From DASPLX01 sp035627375 (lineage in GTDB: Bacteria > Pseudomonadota > Gammaproteobacteria > Burkholderiales > Burkholderiaceae_D), in the NCBI GenBank assembly GCA_035627375.1, contig DASPLX010000027.1, positions 62,001 to 126,000 on the forward strand: DNA of 64,000 nt, given 5' to 3'. A model generated the notes under the pieces. It ran no database searches. It was not told the DNA's origin and saw only the letters and a list, made by a program, of their open reading frames with translations. This document shows positions 17,712 to 26,912 of the stretch, in pieces; positions within the stretch are counted from its first letter, which is position 1; every line of letters starts with the position of its first letter. A program made the position numbers and the translations under genes.

Positions 17712-18995
17712 ATGAGTGCTATTGTTGACATCATCGGTCGCGAAATCATCGATTCGCGCGGCAATCCCACCGTCGAATGCGACGTGCTGCTGGAATCCGG
17801 CGTCATGGGCCGCGCCGCGGTGCCGTCCGGCGCCTCCACCGGTTCGCGCGAAGCGATCGAACTGCGCGACGGCGACAAGAGCCGTTACTTCGGCAAGGGT
17901 GTCCTGAAAGCCTGCGAGAACATCAACACCGAAATCTCGGAAGCGATCATGGGCCTGGACGCCAATGAGCAGGCCTTCCTCGACCGCACCCTGATCGACC
18001 TAGACGGCACCGAGAACAAGAGCCGCCTCGGCGCCAACGCCATGCTGGCCGTCTCGATGGCCGTCGCCAAGGCCGCCGCCGAGGAATCCGGCCTGCCGCT
18101 GTACCGCTATTTCGGCGGCTCCGGCGCGATGCAGATGCCGGTGCCGATGATGAACGTCATCAACGGCGGCGCGCATGCGGATAACAACCTCGACCTGCAG
18201 GAATTCATGATCATCCCGGTCGGCGCGCCGAGCTTCCGCGAAGCGCTGCGCTACGGCGCCGAGGTGTTCCATACGCTCAAGAAGATCCTGCACGACAAGA
18301 AGCTGACCACGGCGGTCGGCGACGAAGGCGGTTTCGCGCCGTCCGTCGACAACCATGAAGCCGCGATCAAGCTGATCATCCAGGCGATCGAACAGGCCGG
18401 CTACGAGCCGGGCACCCAGATCGCTCTCGGCCTGGACTGCGCCGCTTCGGAGTTCTACAAGGATGGCAAGTACGATCTCGAAGGCGAAGGCCTGAAGTTG
18501 TCTTCCGCCGATTTCACCAACCTGCTGTCGACCTGGTGCGACAAGTATCCGATCATCTCGATCGAAGATGGCATGGCTGAAAACGACTGGGAAGGCTGGG
18601 CCACGCTGACCAGCGCGCTCGGCAAGAAGGTGCAGCTGGTCGGCGACGACCTGTTCGTCACCAACACCAAGATCCTGCGCGAAGGCATCCAGAAGAATAT
18701 CGCCAATTCGATCCTGATCAAGATCAACCAGATCGGCACGCTGACCGAGACTTTCGCGGCGATCGAGATGGCCAAGCGCGCCGGCTACACCGCCGTGATC
18801 TCGCACCGCTCGGGCGAGACCGAGGATTCGACCATCGCCGACATCGCGGTCGGCATGAACGCCCTGCAGATCAAGACCGGCTCGATGTCGCGTTCCGACC
18901 GCATGGCGAAATACAACCAGTTGCTGCGCATCGAGGAAGACCTGGGCGACATCGCCAGCTACCCCGGCCGCAGCGCCTTCTACAATCTCAAGTAA
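17712..18995 (+). CDS. eno: Enolase
   Basis: The product has 427 residues, the standard bacterial length. It interconverts 2-phosphoglycerate and phosphoenolpyruvate, and in many bacteria is also part of the RNA degradosome. Visible motifs are VPSGASTGSREAIELRDGD (mobile loop 1), NVINGGAHADNNLDLQEFMI, GDEGGFAP, SIEDGMAENDW, LVGDDLFVTN and ILIKINQIGTLTET with the catalytic Lys, then SHRSGETED. TTGGAG precedes ATG at 17712. A 165-base gap without a recognisable gene separates it from kdsA. Confidence 0.98.
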   Translation: MSAIVDIIGREIIDSRGNPTVECDVLLESGVMGRAAVPSGASTGSREAIELRDGDKSRYFGKGVLKACENINTEISEAIMGLDANEQAFLDRTLIDLDGTENKSRLGANAMLAVSMAVAKAAAEESGLPLYRYFGGSGAMQMPVPMMNVINGGAHADNNLDLQEFMIIPVGAPSFREALRYGAEVFHTLKKILHDKKLTTAVGDEGGFAPSVDNHEAAIKLIIQAIEQAGYEPGTQIALGLDCAASEFYKDGKYDLEGEGLKLSSADFTNLLSTWCDKYPIISIEDGMAENDWEGWATLTSALGKKVQLVGDDLFVTNTKILREGIQKNIANSILIKINQIGTLTETFAAIEMAKRAGYTAVISHRSGETEDSTIADIAVGMNALQIKTGSMSRSDRMAKYNQLLRIEEDLGDIASYPGRSAFYNLK

Positions 18996-19004
18996 CACCT
19001 TGCC

Positions 19005-19028
19005 TCGGCCCGGATGATTCCGGGCCGA
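19005..19028 (+). terminator. Perfect 10-bp hairpin between eno and ftsB
   Basis: TCGGCCCGGA (19005-19014) pairs fully with TCCGGGCCGA (19019-19028) across a TGAT loop. It starts nine bases after the eno stop. There is no T-run, so it may act as an attenuator or as an mRNA 3'-end stabiliser that lowers ftsB expression relative to eno. Confidence 0.55.
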
Positions 19029-19049
19029 ATCGCAAGATAGGGCGACCAG

Positions 19050-19397
19050 ATGCGTTTGATCATGATCTGTCTCGCAGCGCTGCTGCTGGCGATCCAGTAT
19101 CCGCTGTGGCTGGGCAAGGGCGGATGGCTGCGCGTCTGGGAACTCGACAAGCAGGTCGGCGCCGCGCAGAAGAAGAACGAGGAACTGAAGGCGCGCAACG
19201 CCAAGCTCGAATCCGAAGTGCGCGATCTGCGGGACGGCACCGAAGCGGTCGAAGAGCGCGCCCGTTACGAGCTGGGCATGATCAAGGACAACGAGATCTT
19301 CATCCAGGTGCTCCAGGCAAACGGGCAGGGCGCCATGCCGGCGGTTTCGCCCGCCGCGCCGCAGGCCAATACGGCTGCGCCTGCAAAGCCGCGTTGA
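19050..19397 (+). CDS. ftsB: Cell division protein FtsB
   Basis: The product has 115 residues. It has one N-terminal membrane segment (LIMICLAALLLAIQYPLWLG), then the FtsB-typical GKGGW element and a coiled coil (about 28-65: VWELDKQVGAAQKKNEELKA and on), followed by RARYELGMIKDNEIFIQV, a conserved FtsB signature. A Pro/Ala-rich tail ends the chain. FtsB bridges FtsL and FtsQ in the divisome. Position after eno is the usual one. Confidence 0.93.
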   Translation: MRLIMICLAALLLAIQYPLWLGKGGWLRVWELDKQVGAAQKKNEELKARNAKLESEVRDLRDGTEAVEERARYELGMIKDNEIFIQVLQANGQGAMPAVSPAAPQANTAAPAKPR

Positions 19398-19503
19398 ACC
19401 GCGCCCGCTTCCACCGATTCCCGGCGCTTCCGCATTTTGACGGCCCGATCGGCGCGAGCAAATGCGGCGGGCCCGCAGGTCCGCCGCTGGTAGCGGGCCG
19501 ACT

Positions 19504-21429
19504 TCAGATCGCCCAGAAATCGGCGCTCGTCAGCGCCAACCCGGTCCCCAAGACGGCGAACGTGATCGCCGCGCCGGATCCCCAGCCATCCGCATCGTAG
19601 CTCAGGTTGCCGGTGGCGCTGTTGTAGACGAAGTAATCGTTGCCGTCCGCCGCCGCGGTCCCGATCCTGAAATAGTCGCTGTTCAGCGCACCCGCCGTCG
19701 TTATCCGGGTAAAGACAGAACGGCTCAATCCGATCCAATCGTCCACCACGACAAAGTCGGCAATCGTGTCGGCATTCCAGGCTGCGTTCAGGGCGGTATC
19801 GAATACGAAGACATCTTGCCCGCCTCCTCCCGTCAACCTGTCGTTGCCGGCGCCGCCATGGAGATAATCGGAGCCGTTGCCGCCCAAGAGGGTATCGTTG
19901 CCGCCCAGGCCGAACAGGACGTCGTCGCCGGCGCCGCCGTCGAGGGAGTTGACACCGTTGGTGCCGGTCAAGCGGTCGACAAAACGGGAACCGCTCAGGT
20001 TCTCGACATTGGCGAACCACTCCATGCCGGAGCCGGTAGTGTCTTGCCAGGCGGCGATCGTCAGATCGGCCTTGACGCCGGATGCGGCCGTGGAATACGA
20101 CACCGTATCGATGCCGGCGCCGCCGTCGAGGTAATTGCTGCCGGAGCCCGCAAAGATCGTGTTGTCCAGGCTATTGCCCCAACCGTTGATGGCAAGGCCA
20201 TCGACCAGTTGCAGGATTTCGACGTTCGTTCCCAATACGTAACTGATGGAGGATACGACGTGGTCGTTGCCGCCGACGGCCGCGTTGGCATTGGTTTCCG
20301 AGACGCTGTCCGAGGCGTTGTCGACGTAGTAGAGATCGTTGCCGTCGCCGCCGATCATGACGTCGGCGCCGGCACCGCCGGCCAGCGTGTCGTTGCCGAT
20401 CCAGCCGTCGAGGTAATCGTTGCCGGCGCCGCCGTTGAGCGAATTGGCGGCGCTGTTGCCGATCAAGGAGTCATTATGCGCCGAGCCGGTCGCGTTCTCG
20501 ATGGTTGCGCCATAGGCGATGGTCAGGCAGTCGCGCACCATGCCTTGGCCGTTGTTGAATGCCACGCCGATTTGCGACCATTGGCCCGGATTCAGATTCA
20601 GGACGACCCCTTGCGCCTGGTTGGACGCGTCGATCGTGTCGTTGCCGCCCGCATCCCAGATCGTCTCGTAGACCGATTTGTTCGCGGCCCATTGGTAGAC
20701 GTCGTTGCCGGTGCGATAGCTCATGTTCGCGCCATACAGGTACTGGAGCGCCTGGATGTCGTTGATCATGTAAGTCGTCGGCAGATAGGTGCTGTGCACA
20801 CCGTTCAAGCCGTCGCCGGCGAAGTCGCGATAACTCATGAGACTGTACTTGTACTGATCCTCGCCAGGCTGCGCCGCGACGGCGCCTTCATGGGGGTGGT
20901 TCAGGCCGAGGGCATGCCCGAGTTCGTGAATGTAGGTGTAGAAGCCGTAACCGCCCTCGACCGGATTCAGATAGGCCGGATTCGTGCCGAACCAGATGTC
21001 GCCGCCGCGCGCATGATTGAAAGGATAGTCGGCATAGGCGGTCGGCACGGCGTTGCCGTCGCCCGACTGTCCCCAGCGGATGTCGCCGGCCGTGGACGCC
21101 CAATCGGTGACTTCGTTGAAGGTGATATTGGTGAGCGCCGATATCTGCGCCATGGCCTTGCGGGCCGCCGCGATCTGATCGGCGGTGAACGTCTGCACCG
21201 GGGTGGGAACCGGCGTGCCGGTGGTATAGGAGTAAGTGGAGTTGGCGTTGGAAAAGCTGGTGCTCAACGTCGTGACGCCCGACTTCCTGATACTGCTTCC
21301 CCAGGTCCAGCCAGACAGGAGATTGGTGATGCTGGGATTGGTGCTGCCTTCGGTTACCGGATCGAATTCGACGACATTGGACACGTGACGCGTGATGCCG
21401 TTGCCTCCGCCAAAGTGGATGAGTGCCAT
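19504..21429 (-). CDS. Secreted RTX metalloprotease, serralysin (M10) type
   Basis: The product has 641 residues and no Sec signal peptide, as usual for type I secreted proteins. The catalytic zinc site HELGHALGLNH (His168, Glu169, His172, His178) and the Met-turn SLMSYRD (Met198) define a metzincin of the serralysin group. From about 330 the chain carries calcium-binding RTX nonapeptides in three blocks (GGAGNDYLDGWIGNDTLAGG; SNYLDGGAGIDT; GGAGDDVLFGLGGNDTLLGG), then a C-terminal region ending ALTSADFWAI, where the secretion signal is expected. GAGGAAACC precedes the ATG. No type I secretion genes and no inhibitor gene are next to it. It stands alone between ftsB and hslO with an AT-rich upstream region, which suggests acquisition. 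Confidence 0.9.
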   Translation of the reverse strand: MALIHFGGGNGITRHVSNVVEFDPVTEGSTNPSITNLLSGWTWGSSIRKSGVTTLSTSFSNANSTYSYTTGTPVPTPVQTFTADQIAAARKAMAQISALTNITFNEVTDWASTAGDIRWGQSGDGNAVPTAYADYPFNHARGGDIWFGTNPAYLNPVEGGYGFYTYIHELGHALGLNHPHEGAVAAQPGEDQYKYSLMSYRDFAGDGLNGVHSTYLPTTYMINDIQALQYLYGANMSYRTGNDVYQWAANKSVYETIWDAGGNDTIDASNQAQGVVLNLNPGQWSQIGVAFNNGQGMVRDCLTIAYGATIENATGSAHNDSLIGNSAANSLNGGAGNDYLDGWIGNDTLAGGAGADVMIGGDGNDLYYVDNASDSVSETNANAAVGGNDHVVSSISYVLGTNVEILQLVDGLAINGWGNSLDNTIFAGSGSNYLDGGAGIDTVSYSTAASGVKADLTIAAWQDTTGSGMEWFANVENLSGSRFVDRLTGTNGVNSLDGGAGDDVLFGLGGNDTLLGGNGSDYLHGGAGNDRLTGGGGQDVFVFDTALNAAWNADTIADFVVVDDWIGLSRSVFTRITTAGALNSDYFRIGTAAADGNDYFVYNSATGNLSYDADGWGSGAAITFAVLGTGLALTSADFWAI

Positions 21430-21806
21430 GGTTTCCTCGCTTGCAAATGGACGTTGTTGTTCTTGTGCATGTGTTTGATTTTTATTGGTTGTGCTCTTGG
21501 GCAGCCGTGTCGATTTGGAACTGCCGGTTGCATCCTAGCAAGGAGGTTTTTGCTATTGCAAGCAATAAATTCTATGTTTTCAAATATTTTTAATTTTAAA
21601 TTTCAGTAAAATTGGTTTTGTGCGCAATTAATTGCGAATCATGCTGAAATCGACATAGCCGGAAAATCGGGATTTCCTTACGGAAATGAGGTGCGGTACC
21701 GAATTCGAAACGAATGCGGCAACGAAAAGAATTTTGGGAATGGGAGGATCGGCGCCAGCGGCCGGTGATGAGCCTGCCGTACGATGACGGCAGGCGGCAG
21801 GCAATC
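21430..21806. other. AT-rich intergenic region upstream of the RTX protease gene
   Basis: These 377 bases hold no recognisable gene. Bases about 21455-21690 are clearly richer in A and T than everything around them, with runs such as TTTTTAATTTTAAATTT near 21587-21603. An inverted repeat ATTGC-AA-GCAAT lies at about 21555-21566. This probably contains the promoter of the protease on the minus strand. The hslO-proximal end holds the hairpin described separately. Confidence 0.6.
21772..21795 (-). terminator. Hairpin downstream of hslO
   Basis: GCCTGCCGT (21772-21780) pairs perfectly with ACGGCAGGC (21787-21795) across a six-base loop, 12 bases beyond the hslO stop codon. There is no T-run on the minus strand, so it may stabilise the 3' end rather than terminate. 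Confidence 0.4.
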
Positions 21807-22733
21807 TCAGTGCTTGCTTTGCCCAGGCGCCTGCAAGCCCTGGGCCGTGGTTTCGGCGGCGAACAGCTGCGCGCAATCGACCGCATCGAACTCGTAATGC
21901 TGTCCGCAGAAGTCGCAATTGATCGATAACGAACCGAGATCGGCCAGCGCCGCATCGACTTCTTCCTTGCCGAGTATCTTCAACATTCCGCCGACCTTCT
22001 CGCGCGAGCAGGTGCAATGGAAGCTCGGATGCTGGGCATCGAACAGGCGGATCGTCTCTTCCCAGAACAGGCGGTGCATCATGGTCTGGATGTCGGTCGC
22101 GAGCAATTCCTCGCTGCGCACGGTGGAGCCGAGGGTGACGATGTGGTTCCAGGCGTCGGTGTCGTGCTGCGCCGCCGCCGCGGTGCCGCCTTCCTTCGGC
22201 AACCGCTGCAGCAGCAGGCCGCGCGCGACATGCTCGTCCGCGGCAAGCCATAGCTTGGTGTCGAGCTGTTCCGAGCGCAGCATGTAGTTTTCGATGACGG
22301 TGGCGACCGAGTCGCCGTCGAGCGGCACGATGCCTTGATATGGCTGCTGGCCCGGCAGCTTGTCCTTGGGATCGAGCGTGATCGCGAACCGACCCTTGTG
22401 GTGCACGTTCACCAGTTGCGTCAGCGTCGCATCGTCCGGAACGACCGCATCGGGAACGAGCTTGGCCGTGGCGCGCATCTGCAGGTCGGAATCGCACTCG
22501 ACCACCAGCAGCTTGATCGGGCCGTCGCCGTGGATCTGCATGACGATGGCGCCGTTGAATTTCAGGTTGGCCGACAGCAGGGCGGCGGCGGCGACCATTT
22601 CTCCGAGCAGCTTGCCGACCGCTCTCGGATAGTCGTGGCGCGCCTGGATCTGGCCCCAGGTGTCGGAGATCTCGACCAGTTCGCCGCGTACCGGGACGCC
22701 TTCGAACAGGAATTTGTGCAGCGTATCAGTCAT
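21807..22733 (-). CDS. hslO: Redox-regulated chaperone Hsp33
   Basis: The product has 308 residues from ATG at 22733 (MTDTLHKFLFEGVPVRGELV); an upstream TTG overlaps the preceding gene and is less likely. Hsp33 holds unfolding proteins during oxidative stress after disulfide switching. The four zinc-binding cysteines are present: CTC (about 240) and CDFC (about 272). The chain ends GQSKH. The gene follows the gamma-carbonic anhydrase gene by seven bases on the minus strand, so the two are probably co-transcribed. Confidence 0.94.
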   Translation of the reverse strand: MTDTLHKFLFEGVPVRGELVEISDTWGQIQARHDYPRAVGKLLGEMVAAAALLSANLKFNGAIVMQIHGDGPIKLLVVECDSDLQMRATAKLVPDAVVPDDATLTQLVNVHHKGRFAITLDPKDKLPGQQPYQGIVPLDGDSVATVIENYMLRSEQLDTKLWLAADEHVARGLLLQRLPKEGGTAAAAQHDTDAWNHIVTLGSTVRSEELLATDIQTMMHRLFWEETIRLFDAQHPSFHCTCSREKVGGMLKILGKEEVDAALADLGSLSINCDFCGQHYEFDAVDCAQLFAAETTAQGLQAPGQSKH

Positions 22734-22740
22734 TGCCTTT

Positions 22741-23265
22741 TCATCCAATCTTCTTCAATTCGGTCTTGAAACGCTGGCCGCGCTCGACGTAATGGGCGGT
22801 ATTGCGATGCATGCGCGCGATGTCTTCCTCGCTCAGGATGCGCGCGACTTTCGCGGGCGAACCGATGATCAGCGCATTGTCCGGGAATTCCTTGCCTTCG
22901 GTGATCAGCGCGCCTGCGCCGACCAGGCAGTTCTTGCCGATCTTCGACCCGTTCAGGATGATGGCCTGGATGCCGACCAGCGAGCCGTCGCCGATGGTGC
23001 AGCCGTGCAGCATCGCCTGATGGCCGACGGTCACGTTCTTGCCGATCGTGAGCGGATAGCCGGGATCGGTATGCAGCACGCAGCATTCCTGCACGTTGCT
23101 GTTTTCGCCGACCGTGATGAGTTCGTTGTCGCCGCGAATCGTGACATTGAACCAGATGCTTGCCTTGGCTTCGATCTTCGCCTTGCCGATGACGGTGGCG
23201 CTGTCGGTCACGTAAGCGGACGGATCGATCTCGGGCGCGTGTTCGCCGATTTGGTAGATGGCCAT
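22741..23265 (-). CDS. Gamma-class carbonic anhydrase family protein (YrdA-like)
   Basis: The product has 174 residues starting MAIYQIGEHAPEID. The open frame extends about 150 codons further upstream, but that part is antisense to the DUF455 gene and is rejected. The left-handed beta-helix hexapeptide repeats are obvious (SATVIGKAKIEAKASIWFNV and later). Candidate metal ligands are the His in VLHTDPG, VTVGHQAMLHG and the second His of that segment. Close homologues such as YrdA are often annotated as carbonic anhydrase or ferripyochelin-binding protein, but activity is seldom shown. It pairs with hslO in an apparent operon. Confidence 0.9.
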   Translation of the reverse strand: MAIYQIGEHAPEIDPSAYVTDSATVIGKAKIEAKASIWFNVTIRGDNELITVGENSNVQECCVLHTDPGYPLTIGKNVTVGHQAMLHGCTIGDGSLVGIQAIILNGSKIGKNCLVGAGALITEGKEFPDNALIIGSPAKVARILSEEDIARMHRNTAHYVERGQRFKTELKKIG

Positions 23266-23401
23266 GGAATTTTCGTAAAATGTCGGGCTGCCTGCTCCAT
23301 CGCCGGCAGCGGAAGAAACCGTCATTTTACCCTCTGCCGGGCGCGCGCAGTCTTGCATGGCTGCGTGCGTTCGGGAATGAAACCCTGGCCTCGCTGTTCG
23401 C

Positions 23402-24232
23402 ATGAAACCCGCATTTGAAACGCCTGGCGTTGCCGCTCCCCAAGAATTGCGGGAGGCGGCCTTGCATTGGTTGATCGAGACGCAGCCGGAGGCCAAGGCA
23501 GCGGGCGTGCAGGCGCTTGCGCGGGCTTGGACGGACGGAGCGATCCGCCTGGTTTTCGACGCCGTCTTGCAGCCGCAGCGGCCGATTCCCGGCCGCCCGG
23601 CGCGTCCCGAACTGGTGCCGCCGCTGGAGGTGAAAACGCGCTCGATGCGCACCGTGGAAGGACGCGCGGCGCTGATCCACGCGCTGTCGCATATCGAATT
23701 CAATGCGATCAACCTTGCCCTCGATGCGATCTGGCGGTTTCCGGGAATGCCGCGCGACTACTACGCCGATTGGTTGCGCGTGGCCGCCGAAGAAGCCTTG
23801 CATTTCACGCTGCTCGCCGCGCACTTGCAAACCCTCGGCTATGCCTATGGCGACTTTCCTGCGCATAACAGCCTGTGGGACATGGCCGAGAAAACCCGCG
23901 ACGATGTCCTCGCCCGCATCGCCCTGGTGCCGCGCACGCTCGAGGCGCGCGGGCTCGATGCTTCGCCGCCGGTGCGCGCCAAGCTGGCGCAGGCCGGCGA
24001 CCATGCCGCCGCAGCGATCCTCGACATCATCTTGCGCGACGAGATCGGCCATGTGGCGGTCGGCAACCGCTGGTTTGCCTGGCTGTGCGCGCGGCGCGAA
24101 CTCGATCCGGTGACGACCTACGCGGAATTGGCGGCGCGCTACAAGGCGCCGCAATTGCGCGGGCCGTTCAATCTGGAAGCGCGTCGCGCGGCCGGATTCA
24201 GCGAGTCGGAATTGGCCACGTTGACGCGGTAA
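23402..24232 (+). CDS. Ferritin-like domain protein (DUF455)
   Basis: The product has 276 residues. Sequence blocks characteristic of the DUF455 family are present: HALSHIEFNAINLALDAIWRF, WLRVAAEEALHFTLLAAHL and DIILRDEIGHVAVGNRWF. Each contributes a Glu/His (E..H) pair to what looks like a di-metal ferritin-like four-helix bundle. The function of the family is not established; a role in tRNA hydroxylation or metal chemistry has been suggested for ferritin-like relatives. The gene is convergent with the acyl-CoA synthetase gene, with 13 bases between the stops. Confidence 0.85.
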   Translation: MKPAFETPGVAAPQELREAALHWLIETQPEAKAAGVQALARAWTDGAIRLVFDAVLQPQRPIPGRPARPELVPPLEVKTRSMRTVEGRAALIHALSHIEFNAINLALDAIWRFPGMPRDYYADWLRVAAEEALHFTLLAAHLQTLGYAYGDFPAHNSLWDMAEKTRDDVLARIALVPRTLEARGLDASPPVRAKLAQAGDHAAAAILDIILRDEIGHVAVGNRWFAWLCARRELDPVTTYAELAARYKAPQLRGPFNLEARRAAGFSESELATLTR

Positions 24233-24245
24233 GAGCCTGGGTGGT

Positions 24246-25955
24246 TCAGGGCAAAGTAGAGCCTGCTTCCGGCGCCTGCGATCTCTCCTTCGCCCGCTCT
24301 TCTTCCAGCAGGCGCAAGACGCGCCGCTGCAGCTTGCCGGTAGTCGTCATCGGCAATTCGTCGACGAATTCGATTTCCTTCGGATATTCGTAAGGCGCCA
24401 GCTTGCCGCGCACATGGGCCTGCAGGTCGGCGATCAGTTTGTCTTCCGCCGCGCGGCTGCGCTTGACGCCGGGAGCGAGCACGATGAAAGCCTTGACGAT
24501 ATTGCCGCGCTCGGCATCCGGCTTGGGCACGACCGCGGCATTGGCGACAGCGCGGTGCTTGATCAGGCAGTTCTCGATCTCGGACGGACCGATGCGGTAG
24601 CCGGCGGCCTTGAACATGTCGTCGGCCCGCCCCTGGTACCACAGGTAGCCGTCGGCGTCGATCGAGGCCAGGTCTCCGGTGCGGCACCAGTCGCCGGTGA
24701 ACTTGTTGCGCGTGGCTTCCTCGTTCTTCCAGTAGCCGAGGAAGAAGATCGGATCGGGATGGCCGTGGATGTCGGTGCGGTTGAGGGCGACTTCGCCCGT
24801 TTCGCCGGGTTTGACCGGCCGGCCTTCGTCGTCGATCACGGCGACGCGATGGCCGGGATAGGGACGGCCCATGCTGCCCGGCTTCGCGGGCCATTGTTCG
24901 GCGCTGTTGCCGACGATGTAGTTCATCTCGGTCTGGCCGAACATTTCATTGATCGTCACCCCGAGCGCTTCGCGCCCCCAGTGGAAGACGGCGTCGCCGA
25001 CCGCTTCGCCCGCGCTCATGATCGCCCGCAGCCGGAGCTTGAATTGGTCGCGCGGAGAAGGGTAGGCCTTCATCATCATCTTCAGCGCGGTCGGAAACAG
25101 GAAAGTGTTGGTGACGCCGTATTTTTCAAGGAGGCGGAAGGCGGTGTCGGGAGAGAAGCGGCCGCGATAAGCGACGATGGGCTTGCCGAAATAGAGCGCC
25201 GGCAGCAAGGCGTCCATCAGGCCGCCGGTCCAGGCCCAGTCGGCCGGCGACCAGAATACGTCGCCCTCGCGCGGAAACCAGTTCTGCGACGCCACGAAGC
25301 CCGGCAGGTTGCCGATGACGGCGGAATGCGGAATCAAGGCGCCCTTCGGCGCGCCGGTCGTGCCGCTGGTGTAGATCAGGATCGCCGGATCGGCGGCCGC
25401 CGTCTTTACCGGCTGGAAGCTGGCGGAGGCGTTGGCGCATTCGGCGTACCAGTCGAGCGTCACCGGGCCGTCGCAATCGACGGCGATGACATGCAGCAGC
25501 GACGGACATTTGATGCGCACCGCGTTCAGGTTCGCCATGCCGGCCTGGTCGACGATGGCGATCACGGCCTCGCTGTTCTGCAAGCGATATTCGAGCGCTT
25601 CCGGGCCGAACAGGATGGACAGCGGCATCGCCACCGCGCCGATCATGAAGCAGGCCATGTGGGCGACCGCGGTTTCGGGCCGTTGCGGCAGGATGATCGC
25701 CACGCGCTCTCCGCGCCGTACGCCGAGGCCGCGCAACACGTTCGCCATCTTGGCGGCTTGCGTCTGCAGCGCCGCATAGGTCAGCGTCGAGGCGTAGCCG
25801 GATTCGTCCTCGTAGTGGACGGCGACGCGCGACTTGTCGGCGGTCCAGCGCGTGCAGCACACGTCGGCGATGTTGAAGGATGCCGGCACGTGCCAGCGGA
25901 ATTGATGGTAGAGAGCGGCGTAGTTGTCGATTTTGTGCTCGTCAGCAGAGATCAT
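24246..25955 (-). CDS. AMP-dependent acyl-CoA synthetase
   Basis: The product has 569 residues. The ANL-superfamily motifs are intact: YTSGTTGAPKGAL (P-loop, about 185-197), FGQTEMNY (about 330), YRTGD-equivalent WCRTGDLASIDADGYLWYQG, and the catalytic Lys in TTTGKLQRR near the C terminus. It activates a carboxylic acid to its CoA thioester via an acyl-adenylate. The overall pattern (start MISADEHKIDNYAALYHQFRW) is closest to short/medium-chain acetyl- or propionyl-CoA-synthetase-like enzymes. The substrate cannot be read reliably. It is divergent from the hydrolase gene at 26011. Confidence 0.9.
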   Translation of the reverse strand: MISADEHKIDNYAALYHQFRWHVPASFNIADVCCTRWTADKSRVAVHYEDESGYASTLTYAALQTQAAKMANVLRGLGVRRGERVAIILPQRPETAVAHMACFMIGAVAMPLSILFGPEALEYRLQNSEAVIAIVDQAGMANLNAVRIKCPSLLHVIAVDCDGPVTLDWYAECANASASFQPVKTAAADPAILIYTSGTTGAPKGALIPHSAVIGNLPGFVASQNWFPREGDVFWSPADWAWTGGLMDALLPALYFGKPIVAYRGRFSPDTAFRLLEKYGVTNTFLFPTALKMMMKAYPSPRDQFKLRLRAIMSAGEAVGDAVFHWGREALGVTINEMFGQTEMNYIVGNSAEQWPAKPGSMGRPYPGHRVAVIDDEGRPVKPGETGEVALNRTDIHGHPDPIFFLGYWKNEEATRNKFTGDWCRTGDLASIDADGYLWYQGRADDMFKAAGYRIGPSEIENCLIKHRAVANAAVVPKPDAERGNIVKAFIVLAPGVKRSRAAEDKLIADLQAHVRGKLAPYEYPKEIEFVDELPMTTTGKLQRRVLRLLEEERAKERSQAPEAGSTLP

Positions 25956-26010
25956 GCAGTCTCCAGTATGATTACGCGATCCTAGAAAGCTTTTGTTTCA
26001 GTCGCATGCC

Positions 26011-26892
26011 ATGAAACCATCCCGTTCAGACTTTATCACGGTCCGCGGACTCCGTTACCACATTCGCCACTGGGGTATCGAGACGGCTCCCAAGATCGTC
26101 ATGTTGCACGGCTGGATGGATGTGTCGGCATCGTTCCAGTTCGTAGTCGATAATCTGGCGCATGACTGGCATGTGATTGCGCCGGACTGGCGCGGCTACG
26201 GCCTCACTCAGCGCGGCGGGGCCGATTGCTACTGGTTTCCCGATTATCTGGGCGACCTGGACGCCATCCTCGATCGCTATTCGCCGAACGAACCGGTCAA
26301 CCTGCTGGGACACAGCATGGGCGGCAACGTTTCCTGCGTCTATGCCGGCGTCCGGCCGGAGCGCATCGCCAAGCTGATCAACCTCGAAGGCTTCGGCTTG
26401 CCGCCGACCCGGGCGGAACAGGCGCCGGCGCGTTATGCCAAGTGGCTGGCCGAGCTGCGGCGGCCGACGCCGTTGCGGGCCTATGCAAGTCGCGCCGACG
26501 TGGCCGCGCGCTTGCAGAAAACCAATCCACGCCTTTCCGACGAGCGCGCCGCATTCCTGGCCGGACATTGGGCAGCGCCCAACGAACGGGGCGAATGGGA
26601 AATTCTCGGCGATCCGGCGCACAAGCTCACGAATCCCGTGTTGTACCGGATCGACGAAGTGTTGGCATGCTGGCGCGCCATCACGGCGCCGGTGCTCTGG
26701 GTGGAAGCCCGCGACACCGAAGCATGGCGTTGGATGGGAGCGAAAGAAAGCGCGCGCGCCGAAATCGACCGGCGCATTGCCTGCATCGCCAATGTCCTTA
26801 CCGCGGTGGTCGACGACGCCGGCCATATGCTGCATCACGATCAGCCGGAAGCCGTCGCGCGATTGATCGAGGGGTTTCTTGGAGCGGGTTGA
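26011..26892 (+). CDS. Alpha/beta hydrolase
   Basis: The product has 293 residues from ATG at 26011; a TTG at 25993 is an alternative. The alpha/beta hydrolase pattern is clear: MLHGWMDVSASF (oxyanion region), DWRGYGLT, the nucleophile elbow GHSMGGN at about 99-105 (Ser101), and the catalytic His in DAGHMLHHDQPE. No signal peptide. The substrate is unknown. It is divergent from the acyl-CoA synthetase gene, with 55 bases between the start codons, so the two may share a regulatory region. Confidence 0.86.
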   Translation: MKPSRSDFITVRGLRYHIRHWGIETAPKIVMLHGWMDVSASFQFVVDNLAHDWHVIAPDWRGYGLTQRGGADCYWFPDYLGDLDAILDRYSPNEPVNLLGHSMGGNVSCVYAGVRPERIAKLINLEGFGLPPTRAEQAPARYAKWLAELRRPTPLRAYASRADVAARLQKTNPRLSDERAAFLAGHWAAPNERGEWEILGDPAHKLTNPVLYRIDEVLACWRAITAPVLWVEARDTEAWRWMGAKESARAEIDRRIACIANVLTAVVDDAGHMLHHDQPEAVARLIEGFLGAG

Positions 26893-26912
26893 GGGGCAGT
26901 TCGAGGGTTGCT

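Noticed and set aside
22741..23712. 323-codon version of the gamma-carbonic anhydrase frame
   Set aside because: The first ~150 codons are antisense to the DUF455 gene; the family starts at MAIYQIG (23265).
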